This document shows, piece after piece, positions 34,736 to 42,475 of a DNA stretch of 64,000 nt. Under the pieces are notes generated by a model. The model was not told the DNA's origin, made no database searches, and was given only the letters and a program-made list of their open reading frames with translations. The position numbers and the translations under genes are program-made. This DNA is from Haloarchaeobius sp. FL176. Lineage in GTDB: Archaea; Halobacteriota; Halobacteria; Halobacteriales; Natrialbaceae. Every line of letters begins with the position of its first letter. Position 1 is the stretch's first letter. Where the stretch lies: positions 1 through 64,000 of the forward strand of contig NZ_JANJYH010000010.1 of the NCBI RefSeq assembly GCF_024609245.1. Reading direction: 5' to 3'.

Positions 34736-35803
34736 TTATAACCCAAATTGGATGTTGTATGTGTTTGCGATATTGTATGCTGCTGACCCATCCGACTCAT
34801 TACCGTAATGAGTGGCTATTACTGCGTCGTAGTATTGGTTAGTATTTTCATCAAAATATGTCTTGAAATATGGTCCTCCAGAGTCCCCATTTCCTGTGGC
34901 AAGATCAATTTCAACAAAGTGGTCTCCTTGCTCATCGCATAGCGGTTTAGACTTTTTTATTTGTTCAATATTCCCCCCTGTATCAAGTCCGGTGTTGATG
35001 CCAAATTTCTTGACATTATCGTTGCCACTAGTGGACATCATATCTGCGAGGGCATTTTTCGTAACGTAGCCTCGAACATTTCTCCCTGAAAAATTGATAT
35101 CATCGCGAATATTCACTTCTGACACGCTCTTAGTACTGTCTGCAAACACAAAGTCATCGCCCCATGAGAATTCGGTTACTTCTCCTACGATCTTTGGACT
35201 TGAGTTTCCTTGTAAGAGATTTTTACCTTTAACTTTGCCATCAAAACAGCTGTAGAAGTGCGCACAAGTGATTAAGCCTGCATTATTGGCTGAATCTCTA
35301 GCAGGACAACAAGATGTAGCTGGTTCGTAGGAAGGATAGTCGTTGTTCTCAACTCGGACACCTCCAGGTACGGGGTTGTATTCAGTACAATTAGTATTAC
35401 ATGCATCTGGCTCTGGAGGGACCCATTCCTTTATCGAGACTGGGACCCCCTCAACAGTGTCTGGTAGAGTTGGAGTAGTATTCGAAAAATCTACTACGAC
35501 AGTGACCGACGGACGATCCCGATCTTCCAAGTCGCTTGAACTGGAACCAAGTGAAATATATTTGACTGCCTCTTGATTGAGGTAGTTCTCTTCTAGTGTT
35601 CTCCGCACGTTCCGAGTGTGGACCAATTGTCTCCACCATGATTTTGGTACCTCTTTCTCTTTTATTGACTCTTGGCCCTGTCGAACGGTCGTTATTCGTT
35701 TTGTATTGTCGTCTAATGGTGCTCCTTGACCGATGGGAGTAGTCATCGCAGTGATGCTTCCAGATACTATTCCACTAAGAACCTTGCGACGGTTGACTGT
35801 CAT
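34736..35803 (-). CDS. Secreted trypsin-like serine protease
   Basis: The start at 35803 gives a clean twin-arginine signal (MTVNRRKVLSG); a start 4 codons earlier is possible. Counting from that longer form, the catalytic His is H186 in LITCAHFY, the nucleophile is S312 in GNGDSGGPYF, and an Asp near 220-226 (WGDDFVFAD) fits the triad. It is therefore an S1-like chymotrypsin-fold protease that is exported folded. Several cysteines (139, 143, 169, 170, 184, 190) suggest disulfides. Codon use and base content are AT-richer than the neighbours, a sign of recent gain. Confidence 0.7.
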   Translation of the reverse strand: MTVNRRKVLSGIVSGSITAMTTPIGQGAPLDDNTKRITTVRQGQESIKEKEVPKSWWRQLVHTRNVRRTLEENYLNQEAVKYISLGSSSSDLEDRDRPSVTVVVDFSNTTPTLPDTVEGVPVSIKEWVPPEPDACNTNCTEYNPVPGGVRVENNDYPSYEPATSCCPARDSANNAGLITCAHFYSCFDGKVKGKNLLQGNSSPKIVGEVTEFSWGDDFVFADSTKSVSEVNIRDDINFSGRNVRGYVTKNALADMMSTSGNDNVKKFGINTGLDTGGNIEQIKKSKPLCDEQGDHFVEIDLATGNGDSGGPYFKTYFDENTNQYYDAVIATHYGNESDGSAAYNIANTYNIQFGL

Positions 35804-35947
35804 TTGAGACCACACACCACACCATTTATTGCCGATACAAATAACTTTTGGATTTGGTTTATTGTACCTCGGTGATTTCCCGACAAGTGACCACCTTTGG
35901 GATACTCTCTCCTATAGCGCACCTGTACCATCGAATGTACTTCACAC

Positions 35948-36167
35948 AGGGAAGCCGTCGAGTTGGCTCGTGGCTGTCAGTCTCAATGCGTTGTCAACCG
36001 AGATGTTAGTCAGGTCCATCGGAACCTGACTGAGCTGGAGGAACTTCACCTGATTGACCTGGTTGAGGACGGCGGCGTGAAAACGGCCCGTGGTCTGTTA
36101 CGATGCAATCGATATCGATCTGCCGCTCGTGGAACCGGTCGTCGACTCCGACGAAGCGACAGCGTGA
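35948..36167 (+). pseudogene. Frameshifted HTH regulator remnant (HVO_A0114-like)
   Basis: In one frame the text reads REAVELARG, then VVNRDVSQVHRNLTELEELH, then LIDLVEDGG, the HTH of the HVO_A0114-type DNA-binding proteins. At about 36085-36095 the frame shifts; the other frame continues YDAIDIDLPLVEPVVDSDEA and stops at 36167. The first half of the gene is missing. It occupies most of the gap between the protease gene and TFB-I. Confidence 0.6.
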
Positions 36168-36190
36168 ACGGATTCTCGCCTGCTAGCAGC

Positions 36191-36222
36191 AATTTATTGA
36201 CCCCCTATCGGGTGAGGGGTTC
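36191..36222 (+). promoter_or_regulatory. T-tract/hairpin leader 1 (before TFB-I)
   Basis: AATTTATT is followed by ACCCC...GGGGT (36200-36204 with 36216-36220) around a loop ending GGGTGA. It is one of 12 similar modules in this window. Confidence 0.5.
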
Positions 36223-36258
36223 GTCAAGCAGACGAGCACCTCGGAGTGCTGTATTCAG

Positions 36259-37179
36259 ATGCCTGTTAGTGACATCTACCCGACGACGTTCGACGAGGAC
36301 GTACCGACCGAGACCAACACCAACCACTGCCCAGAGTGCGACGGACACATCACGCCGAGCGGTGACGAGTCAGTCTGTGAAGACTGCGGCCTGGTCGTCA
36401 ACGAACAGCGACTCGACCGTGGGCCAGAGTGGGGGAGCTACGACGAACACGAACGTAGGCGCACTGGCGGCCCACGCACGGTCTCCAGACACGACCACGG
36501 GCTCTCGACCACGATCGGGTACGGGAGCGATTCTCGGGGAAACCAGCTCTCCAGACGGAAGCGCCGACAGCTCGCGCGGATGCGTCGCGAACACTCCCGG
36601 GGCCAGTACGAGTCCAAAGCCGACCGCAACCTCATGCACGGATTCACCGAAATCCGTCGGATTGTCGGCGGACTCAGCCTCGGCAACTCGCTCCGAGATC
36701 AAGCCTGCTCGCTGTTCCGAACAGCTCAGTCCGAGTCCCTGCTTCGTGGTAGATCCATTGAAGGCATCGCAGCGGCCTGTGTCTACGCAGCAATCCGGTG
36801 CAACGGTCTTCCCAGAACGCTCGACGAGATCGCGACGCTCGCGCAGGTGTCCCACTCCCGGGTGAAGTCCTGCTACAAGTCGCTCAACGCCGAACTGGGG
36901 CTACCCGCAAAGCCGATGACCCCGAGTGAGTTCGTTCCCCAACTCGCCTCGAACCTAGAGGTCCCGGATCGACTCCGTCGCCGTGCTCGAGAGTACGCAC
37001 GCCGGGCACAGGAGAACGGTGTGACGACGGGCGTACGTCCGTCCGGATTCGCGGCGGCCTGTCTGTACAAAGCCGGCGAGAGTACGATCCTCACCCAGAA
37101 CGACGTGGCAGAAGCTGCCGATACGACGCCGGTAACGGTGCGCACGCACTGGCAGACGCTCAACGAAGTCATCGACTGA
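36259..37179 (+). CDS. tfb: Transcription initiation factor TFB, paralogue I
   Basis: This is a full-length archaeal TFIIB homologue of 306 residues. The zinc ribbon has C24, C27, C40 and C43 (CPECDG, CEDCG). The B-reader/linker region (LSRRKRRQLARMRREHSR) and two cyclin repeats follow (RSIEGIAAACVYAAIRCNG and GVRPSGFAAACLYKAGE). TFB recruits RNA polymerase to TBP-bound promoters. Haloarchaea carry many TFBs, and plasmid-borne ones can redirect transcription to particular promoters. It is preceded by leader hairpin 1 and is a paralogue of TFB-II at 53918. Confidence 0.92.
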   Translation: MPVSDIYPTTFDEDVPTETNTNHCPECDGHITPSGDESVCEDCGLVVNEQRLDRGPEWGSYDEHERRRTGGPRTVSRHDHGLSTTIGYGSDSRGNQLSRRKRRQLARMRREHSRGQYESKADRNLMHGFTEIRRIVGGLSLGNSLRDQACSLFRTAQSESLLRGRSIEGIAAACVYAAIRCNGLPRTLDEIATLAQVSHSRVKSCYKSLNAELGLPAKPMTPSEFVPQLASNLEVPDRLRRRAREYARRAQENGVTTGVRPSGFAAACLYKAGESTILTQNDVAEAADTTPVTVRTHWQTLNEVID

Positions 37180-37181
37180 AC

Positions 37182-37211
37182 GTTTATACTCACCTTCAGG
37201 GGTGAGGTGAG
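37182..37211 (+). promoter_or_regulatory. T-tract/hairpin leader 2 (before the SWIM gene)
   Basis: GTTTATA is followed by CTCACC...GGTGAG (37189-37194 with 37206-37211) with GGGGTGA in the loop. It follows the TFB-I stop by 2 nt, so it may also end that transcript. Confidence 0.5.
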
Positions 37212-37324
37212 ACAGAATCCCCACCGAGAATCATCCATTATCGCAACTGTCGTTCACGAACCGAGTCCGGAAACGAGCCGAGTACGAGGCCTTCGAGTTC
37301 CAGCTCGCCGGCGACGCCGTCCTC

Positions 37325-37666
37325 GTGACCAACTGCAGCCACGACGACCCGAGTGAGCACCGATACCTGGTCCGCGTCGGCGACGGCGTTCCGACCCACT
37401 GTACGTGCCCCGCTGACGAACACTACGACGACGCCTGTAAGCATCGCGTCGCCGTTGCGATTCGTGGGCCTGTTCTGAACGCGGCTGTGGATGCGACGGT
37501 CGCGACTGACGGCGGAAGCGTGGTCAGCAAGCCAGAGCGGACTGGAACAGAAGAGGACCCGGAATGTGAGTGCGGCGAACTCCCCGACGGAGTCCCGTGC
37601 TGGCCTTGTTACTGTGACGGGGAAGCGACGTTCGAGCCGGTCGACCGATCATCGCACACTCCCTGA
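37325..37666 (+). CDS. SWIM zinc-finger protein, start unclear or lost
   Basis: The SWIM pattern CxCxnCxH is visible as CTCPADEHYDDACKH, followed by a second cysteine-rich part (CECGELPDGVPCWPCYC). SWIM domains bind DNA or protein. Protein-like text in the same frame begins earlier (FTNRVRKRAEYEAFEFQLAG, from about 37245), but no ATG, GTG or TTG exists in that frame between the stop at 37208 and the GTG at 37325. Either a start was lost by a small deletion or a very unusual start is used. The GTG is given only as a formal start. Confidence 0.55.
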   Translation: MTNCSHDDPSEHRYLVRVGDGVPTHCTCPADEHYDDACKHRVAVAIRGPVLNAAVDATVATDGGSVVSKPERTGTEEDPECECGELPDGVPCWPCYCDGEATFEPVDRSSHTP

Positions 37667-37832
37667 CTGACCACCCTGTGAGTCCGCCAGTTGACGCCAA
37701 CGCTCCGAACCCACCGAAACACACTCGACGAACTCGGCGTGTGAAGGTAGTTGCACACTGAGACTTTGTTGCCGGAGTACCGTTCACGCTCACGCCCGAG
37801 TTTAAATACTATGCCGGGGCAAGCCTCCCACA

Positions 37833-38726
37833 ATGACCGACCACTCCGAAGACTACGAAGAACTCCGACCACTCGGTGAAGCAACACACGTTCCCGACGA
37901 ACAGACCCCCACCCACAACAGTGGAACGGCCCACCGCCAACGCCTGGCTGGCGTCGATGCTGACTATCCGGACGATCTGATAGCAACCACCACAGACTGT
38001 CCCTCCTGTGGCGCGTCGATCCCCGCCAGTCTGACCAAGTGCCGGTTCTGCCTCACGAACCATCTCGAACCAGCCACCGACGACCAGGACAGCTCTCACT
38101 CGGAGTCTGACCTCCTCCACGTCGTCCACGCGCTCGTCGAGGCACCCACCTTCTACGGTGCCGCCGCAAAGGGGGCGGCTTCGGCCACGCTCCTCGCACA
38201 GTCGGGTTCCGACTGCACCGTCAAGGACTGCCAGCCCATCTACGACCTCGACGACGACCCGGCCGCTCAGCTCCTCGACCAGTGGCCTGCGCTCCCCCCA
38301 GCAGCACGAGTCTCCTCGGAAATGGGGGGCAGAGTCCTCGCCGCCGCTCGCGACCGAACGGTGTGGACAGACTCGACGCAATCGCCCTGTGAAGACGAGC
38401 ACGCGACGTTCCTCTACGACGAAACCGGAACCGGCATTCTCGACGAAGAATATCTTGATTCGCTCCTCAAGGACGCGGACGATGACATCTGGCTGGTGCC
38501 AGCGATTGCCCTCCAAGAATCCGTTGACGACAGCAGTCCCGAACGCCCGCAACACAAGAGTCCGACCAGGGCCCAACTCAATTGCTGGGAGTGCGACCGC
38601 GACACCACCCACCGATTCCGACGATTCGTCGACGGACCTAGCGAGGAGTGGCCCAGCCAACCCATGTGGAAATGCCAAGTGTGCGATACTCCTCAATACG
38701 GGCCCGAGCCCGAAGCGAACTGGTGA
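37833..38726 (+). CDS. Two-zinc-finger plasmid protein, copy I
   Basis: This 297-residue protein has an N-terminal zinc ribbon (CPSCGASIPASLTKCRFC) and a C-terminal one (CWECDRDTTHRF, WKCQVCDT). Between them is an alpha/beta domain (DLLHVVHALVEAPTFYGAAA). A paralogue lies at 58301 with the same layout. The DNA just upstream reads GAGTTTAAATAC, a likely TATA box for a leaderless start. I know of no function for this family, which recurs on haloarchaeal plasmids. Confidence 0.7.
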   Translation: MTDHSEDYEELRPLGEATHVPDEQTPTHNSGTAHRQRLAGVDADYPDDLIATTTDCPSCGASIPASLTKCRFCLTNHLEPATDDQDSSHSESDLLHVVHALVEAPTFYGAAAKGAASATLLAQSGSDCTVKDCQPIYDLDDDPAAQLLDQWPALPPAARVSSEMGGRVLAAARDRTVWTDSTQSPCEDEHATFLYDETGTGILDEEYLDSLLKDADDDIWLVPAIALQESVDDSSPERPQHKSPTRAQLNCWECDRDTTHRFRRFVDGPSEEWPSQPMWKCQVCDTPQYGPEPEANW

Positions 38727-38769
38727 CCCACCTCGGGGTCAACCCACCGCCTGCCGTCCGCAGCCAGAG

Positions 38770-38800
38770 TTTTTCGAGCGCCGGCGATGGGTGCCGGCGC
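38770..38800 (+). promoter_or_regulatory. T-tract/hairpin leader 3
   Basis: GTTTTTCGA is followed by a perfect 8-bp stem, GCGCCGGC with GCCGGCGC (38778-38785, 38793-38800), and the loop GATGGGT. It precedes the gene at 38857 by 56 nt. Confidence 0.55.
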
Positions 38801-38856
38801 AGTAAGTCGTGACGCAGAGTTGAGTCGCGTCCGTCGGCAGACCAAGGTGAAAACAG

Positions 38857-39348
38857 ATGCATATGGTCATTCACGCACTCGTAGAAGCATCGACGCAAGA
38901 AGACGCACTGGCAACCGGGAAGACGGTGTTCGACCGACTCGTCGGTGCCGTCCTACATGCAAACCCCGTGTTCGACTACTACGTCACGTTCGATGAAGAC
39001 GGGACGACGGTCTCCGGTACGGCCCGTTGGGGGCAGCTACCCGTGGCTGCTCCCGTGGACTCAGCGGCCGGCGAGAAGCTGCTCAAGCGGGGCTGGAACG
39101 CGACGAAAGAGGAGTTCCAGCGAAATCTCGACCGCGTGAAGGAGGCACTCGACGAACACAGCGACGAGGAGATCATGCGCGATACAGACCTCGCTCGCCA
39201 CGCCTTCCACCAAGTCGGCGCGTACGACGGACCCACAGTCTTCCTGTACGACGAACACGCCAGCGGGATTCGCCATCGAGACAAGCTTGACCGACTCCTC
39301 GACGAGAGTGAGGACCTCTGGATCGTCCCCGCGGACGTCCACTACTAA
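38857..39348 (+). CDS. Plasmid-associated hypothetical protein
   Basis: This 163-residue acidic protein opens MHMVIHALVEASTQEDALAT, followed by FDRLVGAVLHANPVFDYYVT. The opening resembles a segment inside the two-zinc-finger proteins (LLHVVHALVEAPTFYGAAAK), and its end (DESEDLWIVPADVHY) resembles their DDDIWLVPAIAL segment. It may therefore be a zinc-free relative of their middle domain. It is preceded by leader hairpin 3. Function unknown. Confidence 0.6.
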   Translation: MHMVIHALVEASTQEDALATGKTVFDRLVGAVLHANPVFDYYVTFDEDGTTVSGTARWGQLPVAAPVDSAAGEKLLKRGWNATKEEFQRNLDRVKEALDEHSDEEIMRDTDLARHAFHQVGAYDGPTVFLYDEHASGIRHRDKLDRLLDESEDLWIVPADVHY

Positions 39349-39361
39349 AGCGGACACCACC

Positions 39362-39727
39362 ATGCCACCAATTCCGAACTGGACCCGAGAGAGCCGAACA
39401 CCGAGTCTGGTGTATCGGAACACCGAAACTGACGCGCGAGCGGTACTCCACCGAGCGCCTGATTCATACGTGTACAAATGGCGGGCGGCGATCCTCGTCG
39501 ACGGCTACCTCATCTGGTCGCGTGGGTCCGAGACGAAGGAAGCCCAGGCACTTCGTGACGAACTCCGGAATCGCCCGGGTCCCAACCTCAGATGTCCGGA
39601 CTGCATGGTCGATGCCGTCGCTGTCGGTCAGAAGAGTGCTGACGGAGCGAAGGTTCAACGCTGGTTCGAGTGTCGCAACTGCGGCTACGAAAGTCCCTCA
39701 GAAATCGTCTACGGGCCCGAACGCTGA
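39362..39727 (+). CDS. Zinc-ribbon hypothetical protein
   Basis: The ATG at 39362 is 13 nt after the previous stop. The 121-residue product has a beta-rich N-terminus (SYVYKWRAAILVDGYLIWSR) and a C-terminal zinc ribbon with CPDCMVD and CRNCGYE. The ribbon could bind DNA, RNA or a partner protein. It probably forms an operon with the gene before. A GGGGTC-A-GACCCC hairpin follows its stop. Confidence 0.6.
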   Translation: MPPIPNWTRESRTPSLVYRNTETDARAVLHRAPDSYVYKWRAAILVDGYLIWSRGSETKEAQALRDELRNRPGPNLRCPDCMVDAVAVGQKSADGAKVQRWFECRNCGYESPSEIVYGPER

Positions 39728-39764
39728 GGAGTCCCGCTCGGGGTCAGACCCCACCGATTGCGAG

Positions 39765-39796
39765 TTAACCAACGTCTGGTCGGCGTTGTTGGTTAA
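39765..39796. repeat. TTAACCAAC inverted repeat, copy A
   Basis: TTAACCAAC and GTTGGTTAA (9-bp arms) face each other across 14 nt, 38 nt after the zinc-ribbon stop. Copies B, C and D lie at 42355, 46746 and 59202. Confidence 0.75.
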
Positions 39797-39830
39797 TACG
39801 TGCGACACCCCCTCTGGCACTCAGCGACCG

Positions 39831-39869
39831 GAGCAAGTTTTTCGCCCCCTGAGGGGTGCGGGGGTGCTC
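39831..39869 (+). promoter_or_regulatory. T-tract/hairpin leader 4
   Basis: GTTTTT is followed by CGCCCCC, then TGAGGGGTG, then CGGGGGTG. GAGCA and TGCTC add an outer stem. It lies 24 nt before the DUF6166-like gene and is nearly identical to leaders 9 and 10. Confidence 0.6.
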
Positions 39870-39892
39870 GAACGAGTGCCGTCGAACAGACC

Positions 39893-40294
39893 ATGAGTGG
39901 AACTACCAATGCACCATCGCTCGAACAGACACCGTCCGAACGTGAACACACTGTAGTCTACCTCGGCTATCGAAAACGAGGCAAATCCATCGTGAAGAAA
40001 CAGCCCGACGGAGAACGGCTCACACCAGCCCGGAGCCTCGAACTGGTCAGCCACAGTCCAACCGGATTCGAATGGGGATACGGTGGCAGTGGCCCAGCAC
40101 AGCTCGCACACGCCCTCCTACTCGACTACACAGACGATGCAGAGATCGCCATGGCGCACTACATCGAATTCAAAAATCGGGTCGTGAGCCAGCTCGACTG
40201 CAGTGCTCCCGGCGGACGCTGGCGACTCAGCGCCAGTGACATCGACGCTGCTCTCCACGAACTCGCCGACGACGTGGTTGCATCGTCTCTCTGA
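39893..40294 (+). CDS. DUF6166-like protein
   Basis: This 133-residue protein carries the family's clear stretch HSPTGFEWGYGGSGPAQLAH, with a preceding VYLGYRKRGKSIVKKQ and a final helix. I assign it to DUF6166 from that pattern. Such proteins occur on haloarchaeal plasmids and in bacterial mobile elements without a known role. It is followed 22 nt later by the DUF7389-like gene. Confidence 0.65.
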   Translation: MSGTTNAPSLEQTPSEREHTVVYLGYRKRGKSIVKKQPDGERLTPARSLELVSHSPTGFEWGYGGSGPAQLAHALLLDYTDDAEIAMAHYIEFKNRVVSQLDCSAPGGRWRLSASDIDAALHELADDVVASSL

Positions 40295-40316
40295 ACAAGG
40301 AGTATCGATAACATAC

Positions 40317-40595
40317 ATGTCTGAACGCACCCAGCCGACTGGAACGGATGTCGAATCGACAGCGAACAGTGATCCATCGTCGCCGACGGAGTTCATCGAG
40401 CGCACCGACATCGGTGTCTCACTCACCGTGAAGCTCACCCGCGGGACTGGCACCCGTGACCAGGACAAAATCATCGCGAAAGCGAAGGCCAAGACGCTCG
40501 ACGATGCCCGCGAAGACATGGAAATCCTTCGCGAGTACATCCACGACCTCGCCGAAGACACACGTCAGATCCAGCCAGCAGACTCACACGAATAG
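40317..40595 (+). CDS. DUF7389-like small protein
   Basis: This 92-residue protein has a disordered N-terminus and a compact C-terminal domain reading GVSLTVKLTRGTGTRDQDKI, followed by a helix (DDAREDMEILREYIHDLAED). The second part is the recognisable bit and resembles a haloarchaeal family listed as DUF7389. It could be a small DNA- or protein-binding helper. The function is unknown. Confidence 0.6.
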   Translation: MSERTQPTGTDVESTANSDPSSPTEFIERTDIGVSLTVKLTRGTGTRDQDKIIAKAKAKTLDDAREDMEILREYIHDLAEDTRQIQPADSHE

Positions 40596-40610
40596 TAACT
40601 CTTTTGTCTG

Positions 40611-40628
40611 TTGCACAACTTTGTGCAA
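40611..40628. promoter_or_regulatory. Palindromic operator before HTH-I
   Basis: TTGCACAA-CT-TTGTGCAA is a perfect 8+8 inverted repeat that ends 7 nt before the HTH start codon. This fits autoregulation of the HTH/nucleotidyltransferase pair. Confidence 0.7.
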
Positions 40629-40635
40629 TCATAGA

Positions 40636-41301
40636 ATGTACGAAGTGTGTGGCGAGAAGGAATTCAAGGTCCTCCTCGCACTCGATGCCGGGGACTCCAT
40701 CTCGGGCGTCGCACGGAAGATTGACGAGAACCGAGAGACGATTCGTCGCGTCGTGAACCGCCTCGAGGAGGCCGGGTACGTGACGTACGATGACGGTCTC
40801 CAACTCGTCGATCGGACGATCACTGACGTCGGCCTCGAATTCCTGGCCGCAGCAGCGGCTACCGTACCGCCGTCAATCCCTGAGGCATATGTACTCCCAC
40901 AGTTCGCCGACATGGACTATGCATTCACTGCCATCGATGCAGTCTACGTCTGGACCCGCGGTGGCTACCAAGTCGCCCGCGACCCCGACGACTACCCGCT
41001 GTTCATCGCCGTCGACGAATCCGACCTCGACGCCTGGGCAGCGTTCTTCGACCGGTTCGGAATCCCGACTGCGGAGGAACGCCAGCCCGCCGACGGCCTC
41101 GATGGTGCGATCCAGGTCGTCCTCGAGCCACGGTCACAGTTCGAGACCGAGATGGTCGACGGACGGCCCGTCATCCCGCTCCAGAAAACCGTGGCGTTCG
41201 CAAACGAGTACTATGCAACCTTCGAGTCGGCACTAGACATGCTCGGCCGAATGTACGACGACGTCGACACTGACGCGACCTACCGCATGGAGCCAGCCTG
41301 A
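40636..41301 (+). CDS. HTH protein of HTH/nucleotidyltransferase pair I
   Basis: The ATG at 40636 follows a perfect palindrome; the frame is open far upstream, but that part overlaps the previous gene. The 221-residue product has a winged helix (DSISGVARKIDENRETIRRV, then VNRLEEAGYVTYDDG) and a C-terminal domain (YAFTAIDAVYVWTRGGYQVA) shared with the protein at 48777. It precedes a nucleotidyltransferase gene by 2 nt. The arrangement recalls AbiEi/AbiEii-type toxin-antitoxin pairs, with this protein as antitoxin and repressor. Confidence 0.7.
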   Translation: MYEVCGEKEFKVLLALDAGDSISGVARKIDENRETIRRVVNRLEEAGYVTYDDGLQLVDRTITDVGLEFLAAAAATVPPSIPEAYVLPQFADMDYAFTAIDAVYVWTRGGYQVARDPDDYPLFIAVDESDLDAWAAFFDRFGIPTAEERQPADGLDGAIQVVLEPRSQFETEMVDGRPVIPLQKTVAFANEYYATFESALDMLGRMYDDVDTDATYRMEPA

Positions 41302-41303
41302 AC

Positions 41304-41996
41304 ATGAGCCAAGAAGACCGAAGTGAAGCACTCATCGAAGTACTCGAAGAACTGGAGCAGTCAGATATTGGGTTCGTTCTCGTTGGTGGGTACGCGATCA
41401 GTCAGTTCGAGACACGGTTCTCGACCGATCTTGACCTCGTCATCGCTCCGGACGACTACGACGAGGTCGTGACATTCCTCGAAGCACGCGACTTCGAACG
41501 AACGGCCGATCTCGAAGTCCCACCGGAAGAGACCATCTACAATCGGGAAATCGAATGCTTCGAGCGAAGCGAGGGACTACCCCATCCGGTCGGCGTGGAC
41601 ATTCTTGTGAACGGCCTCGGCTGTAGACAGACCGAGGCGGAGTGGTCGTTCGATTATCTGCGTACGCATAGTACCTCAACGACGGTCTCGGGAGGGACTC
41701 GGTCGACGACCGCACGAGCAGCTGATGGGGAAGTACTCGTCGCCGCCAAGCTCCACAGTGGCCGGAAAACGGATCTCGCTGATGTCCTTGCCGCAATTCC
41801 GTCAATCGACTTGGACATGGTCGAGACGCATCTGCATCGCGGAGATGGTGATGCCCTCCGAGCACAGCTCAGTGAGGCACAAGCGTTCATCGAAGAAGGC
41901 GGGCTGGATCACCGCTTCAAGAGTATGTTCGGCCAATCGTCGGCGTCGGCCGAAGACATCGAGACCCTTCTCCAGTTCCTCAAACAACAACGGTAG
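41304..41996 (+). CDS. Nucleotidyltransferase of pair I, toxin candidate
   Basis: This 230-residue protein has the polymerase-beta-like nucleotidyltransferase site: VLVGGYAISQFETRFSTDLD, with the Gly-Gly pair at 28-29 and metal ligands D42 and D44. A likely third acidic ligand is in HPVGVDILVNG. The later AAKLHSGRKTDLADVLA matches AbiEii/MenT-type enzymes, some of which act as toxins by adding nucleotides to tRNA. It is 2 nt after the HTH gene. The target is unknown. Confidence 0.75.
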   Translation: MSQEDRSEALIEVLEELEQSDIGFVLVGGYAISQFETRFSTDLDLVIAPDDYDEVVTFLEARDFERTADLEVPPEETIYNREIECFERSEGLPHPVGVDILVNGLGCRQTEAEWSFDYLRTHSTSTTVSGGTRSTTARAADGEVLVAAKLHSGRKTDLADVLAAIPSIDLDMVETHLHRGDGDALRAQLSEAQAFIEEGGLDHRFKSMFGQSSASAEDIETLLQFLKQQR

Positions 41997-42081
41997 CGGG
42001 ACCACACTCGCCGTGACTCTCGCACTGGGGTAGTATCTGCTGTCGCTGAGACAGAAGCGAATCAGTGAGTGAACTATCCCT

Positions 42082-42113
42082 GTTTTTCGTCGCCTTGCAG
42101 GCGCGGAGGCGAT
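42082..42113 (+). promoter_or_regulatory. T-tract/hairpin leader 5 (variant)
   Basis: GTTTTT is followed by TCGCC...GGCGA (42090-42094 with 42108-42112). It lacks the exact GGGTG word but has the same layout and lies just before the gene at 42119. Confidence 0.4.
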
Positions 42114-42118
42114 ATACA

Positions 42119-42340
42119 GTGAGCCACCCCACAGAGCAGTCCACGGAACCGAACGGCCTGTCACCGGAACAGCGGGTCGAACCACCGAATCCGCGCCTCA
42201 TCAACGCCGGCATCGTGACGATTCACGACATGGATACGCTGCGAGCCTGCGTCGCCTACGAAAACGCCCACCAGCAACGAGTACAGATCCTTCGGCTGCT
42301 CGAACACCGCGCCAACGAGATCCGTTCCTCGGAAAAATAG
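42119..42340 (+). CDS. Small helical protein, function unknown
   Basis: A GTG at 42119, right after the leader hairpin, is the likely start, although the frame is open from 42065. The 73-residue product has a polar N-terminus and a helical C-terminus (MDTLRACVAYENAHQQRVQI). No family was recognised. It is bracketed by the nucleotidyltransferase gene and inverted-repeat copy B. Confidence 0.5.
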   Translation: MSHPTEQSTEPNGLSPEQRVEPPNPRLINAGIVTIHDMDTLRACVAYENAHQQRVQILRLLEHRANEIRSSEK

Positions 42341-42354
42341 CCGGTCGCTGTGAA

Positions 42355-42394
42355 TTAACCAACACCAGGAACGGTCAGCAGTGGTGTTGGTTAA
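42355..42394. repeat. TTAACCAAC inverted repeat, copy B
   Basis: TTAACCAACACCA and TGGTGTTGGTTAA form a perfect 13-bp inverted repeat around 14 nt. It is the longest of the four copies and, like copy D, is followed by GGCC. Confidence 0.8.
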
Positions 42395-42412
42395 GGCCGG
42401 CTTCGACTGGCT

Positions 42413-42445
42413 GTTTTGTCTCCCCCTGAGAGCGGCTGCGGGGCG
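42413..42445 (+). promoter_or_regulatory. T-tract/hairpin leader 6
   Basis: GTTTTGT is followed by CCCC (42422-42425) and GGGG (42440-42443) around a loop with AGCGGCTGC. It lies about 30 nt before the DUF6610-like gene. Confidence 0.45.
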
Positions 42446-42475
42446 AACAATCCCGTATCTTCTGGGTGATTTGAA

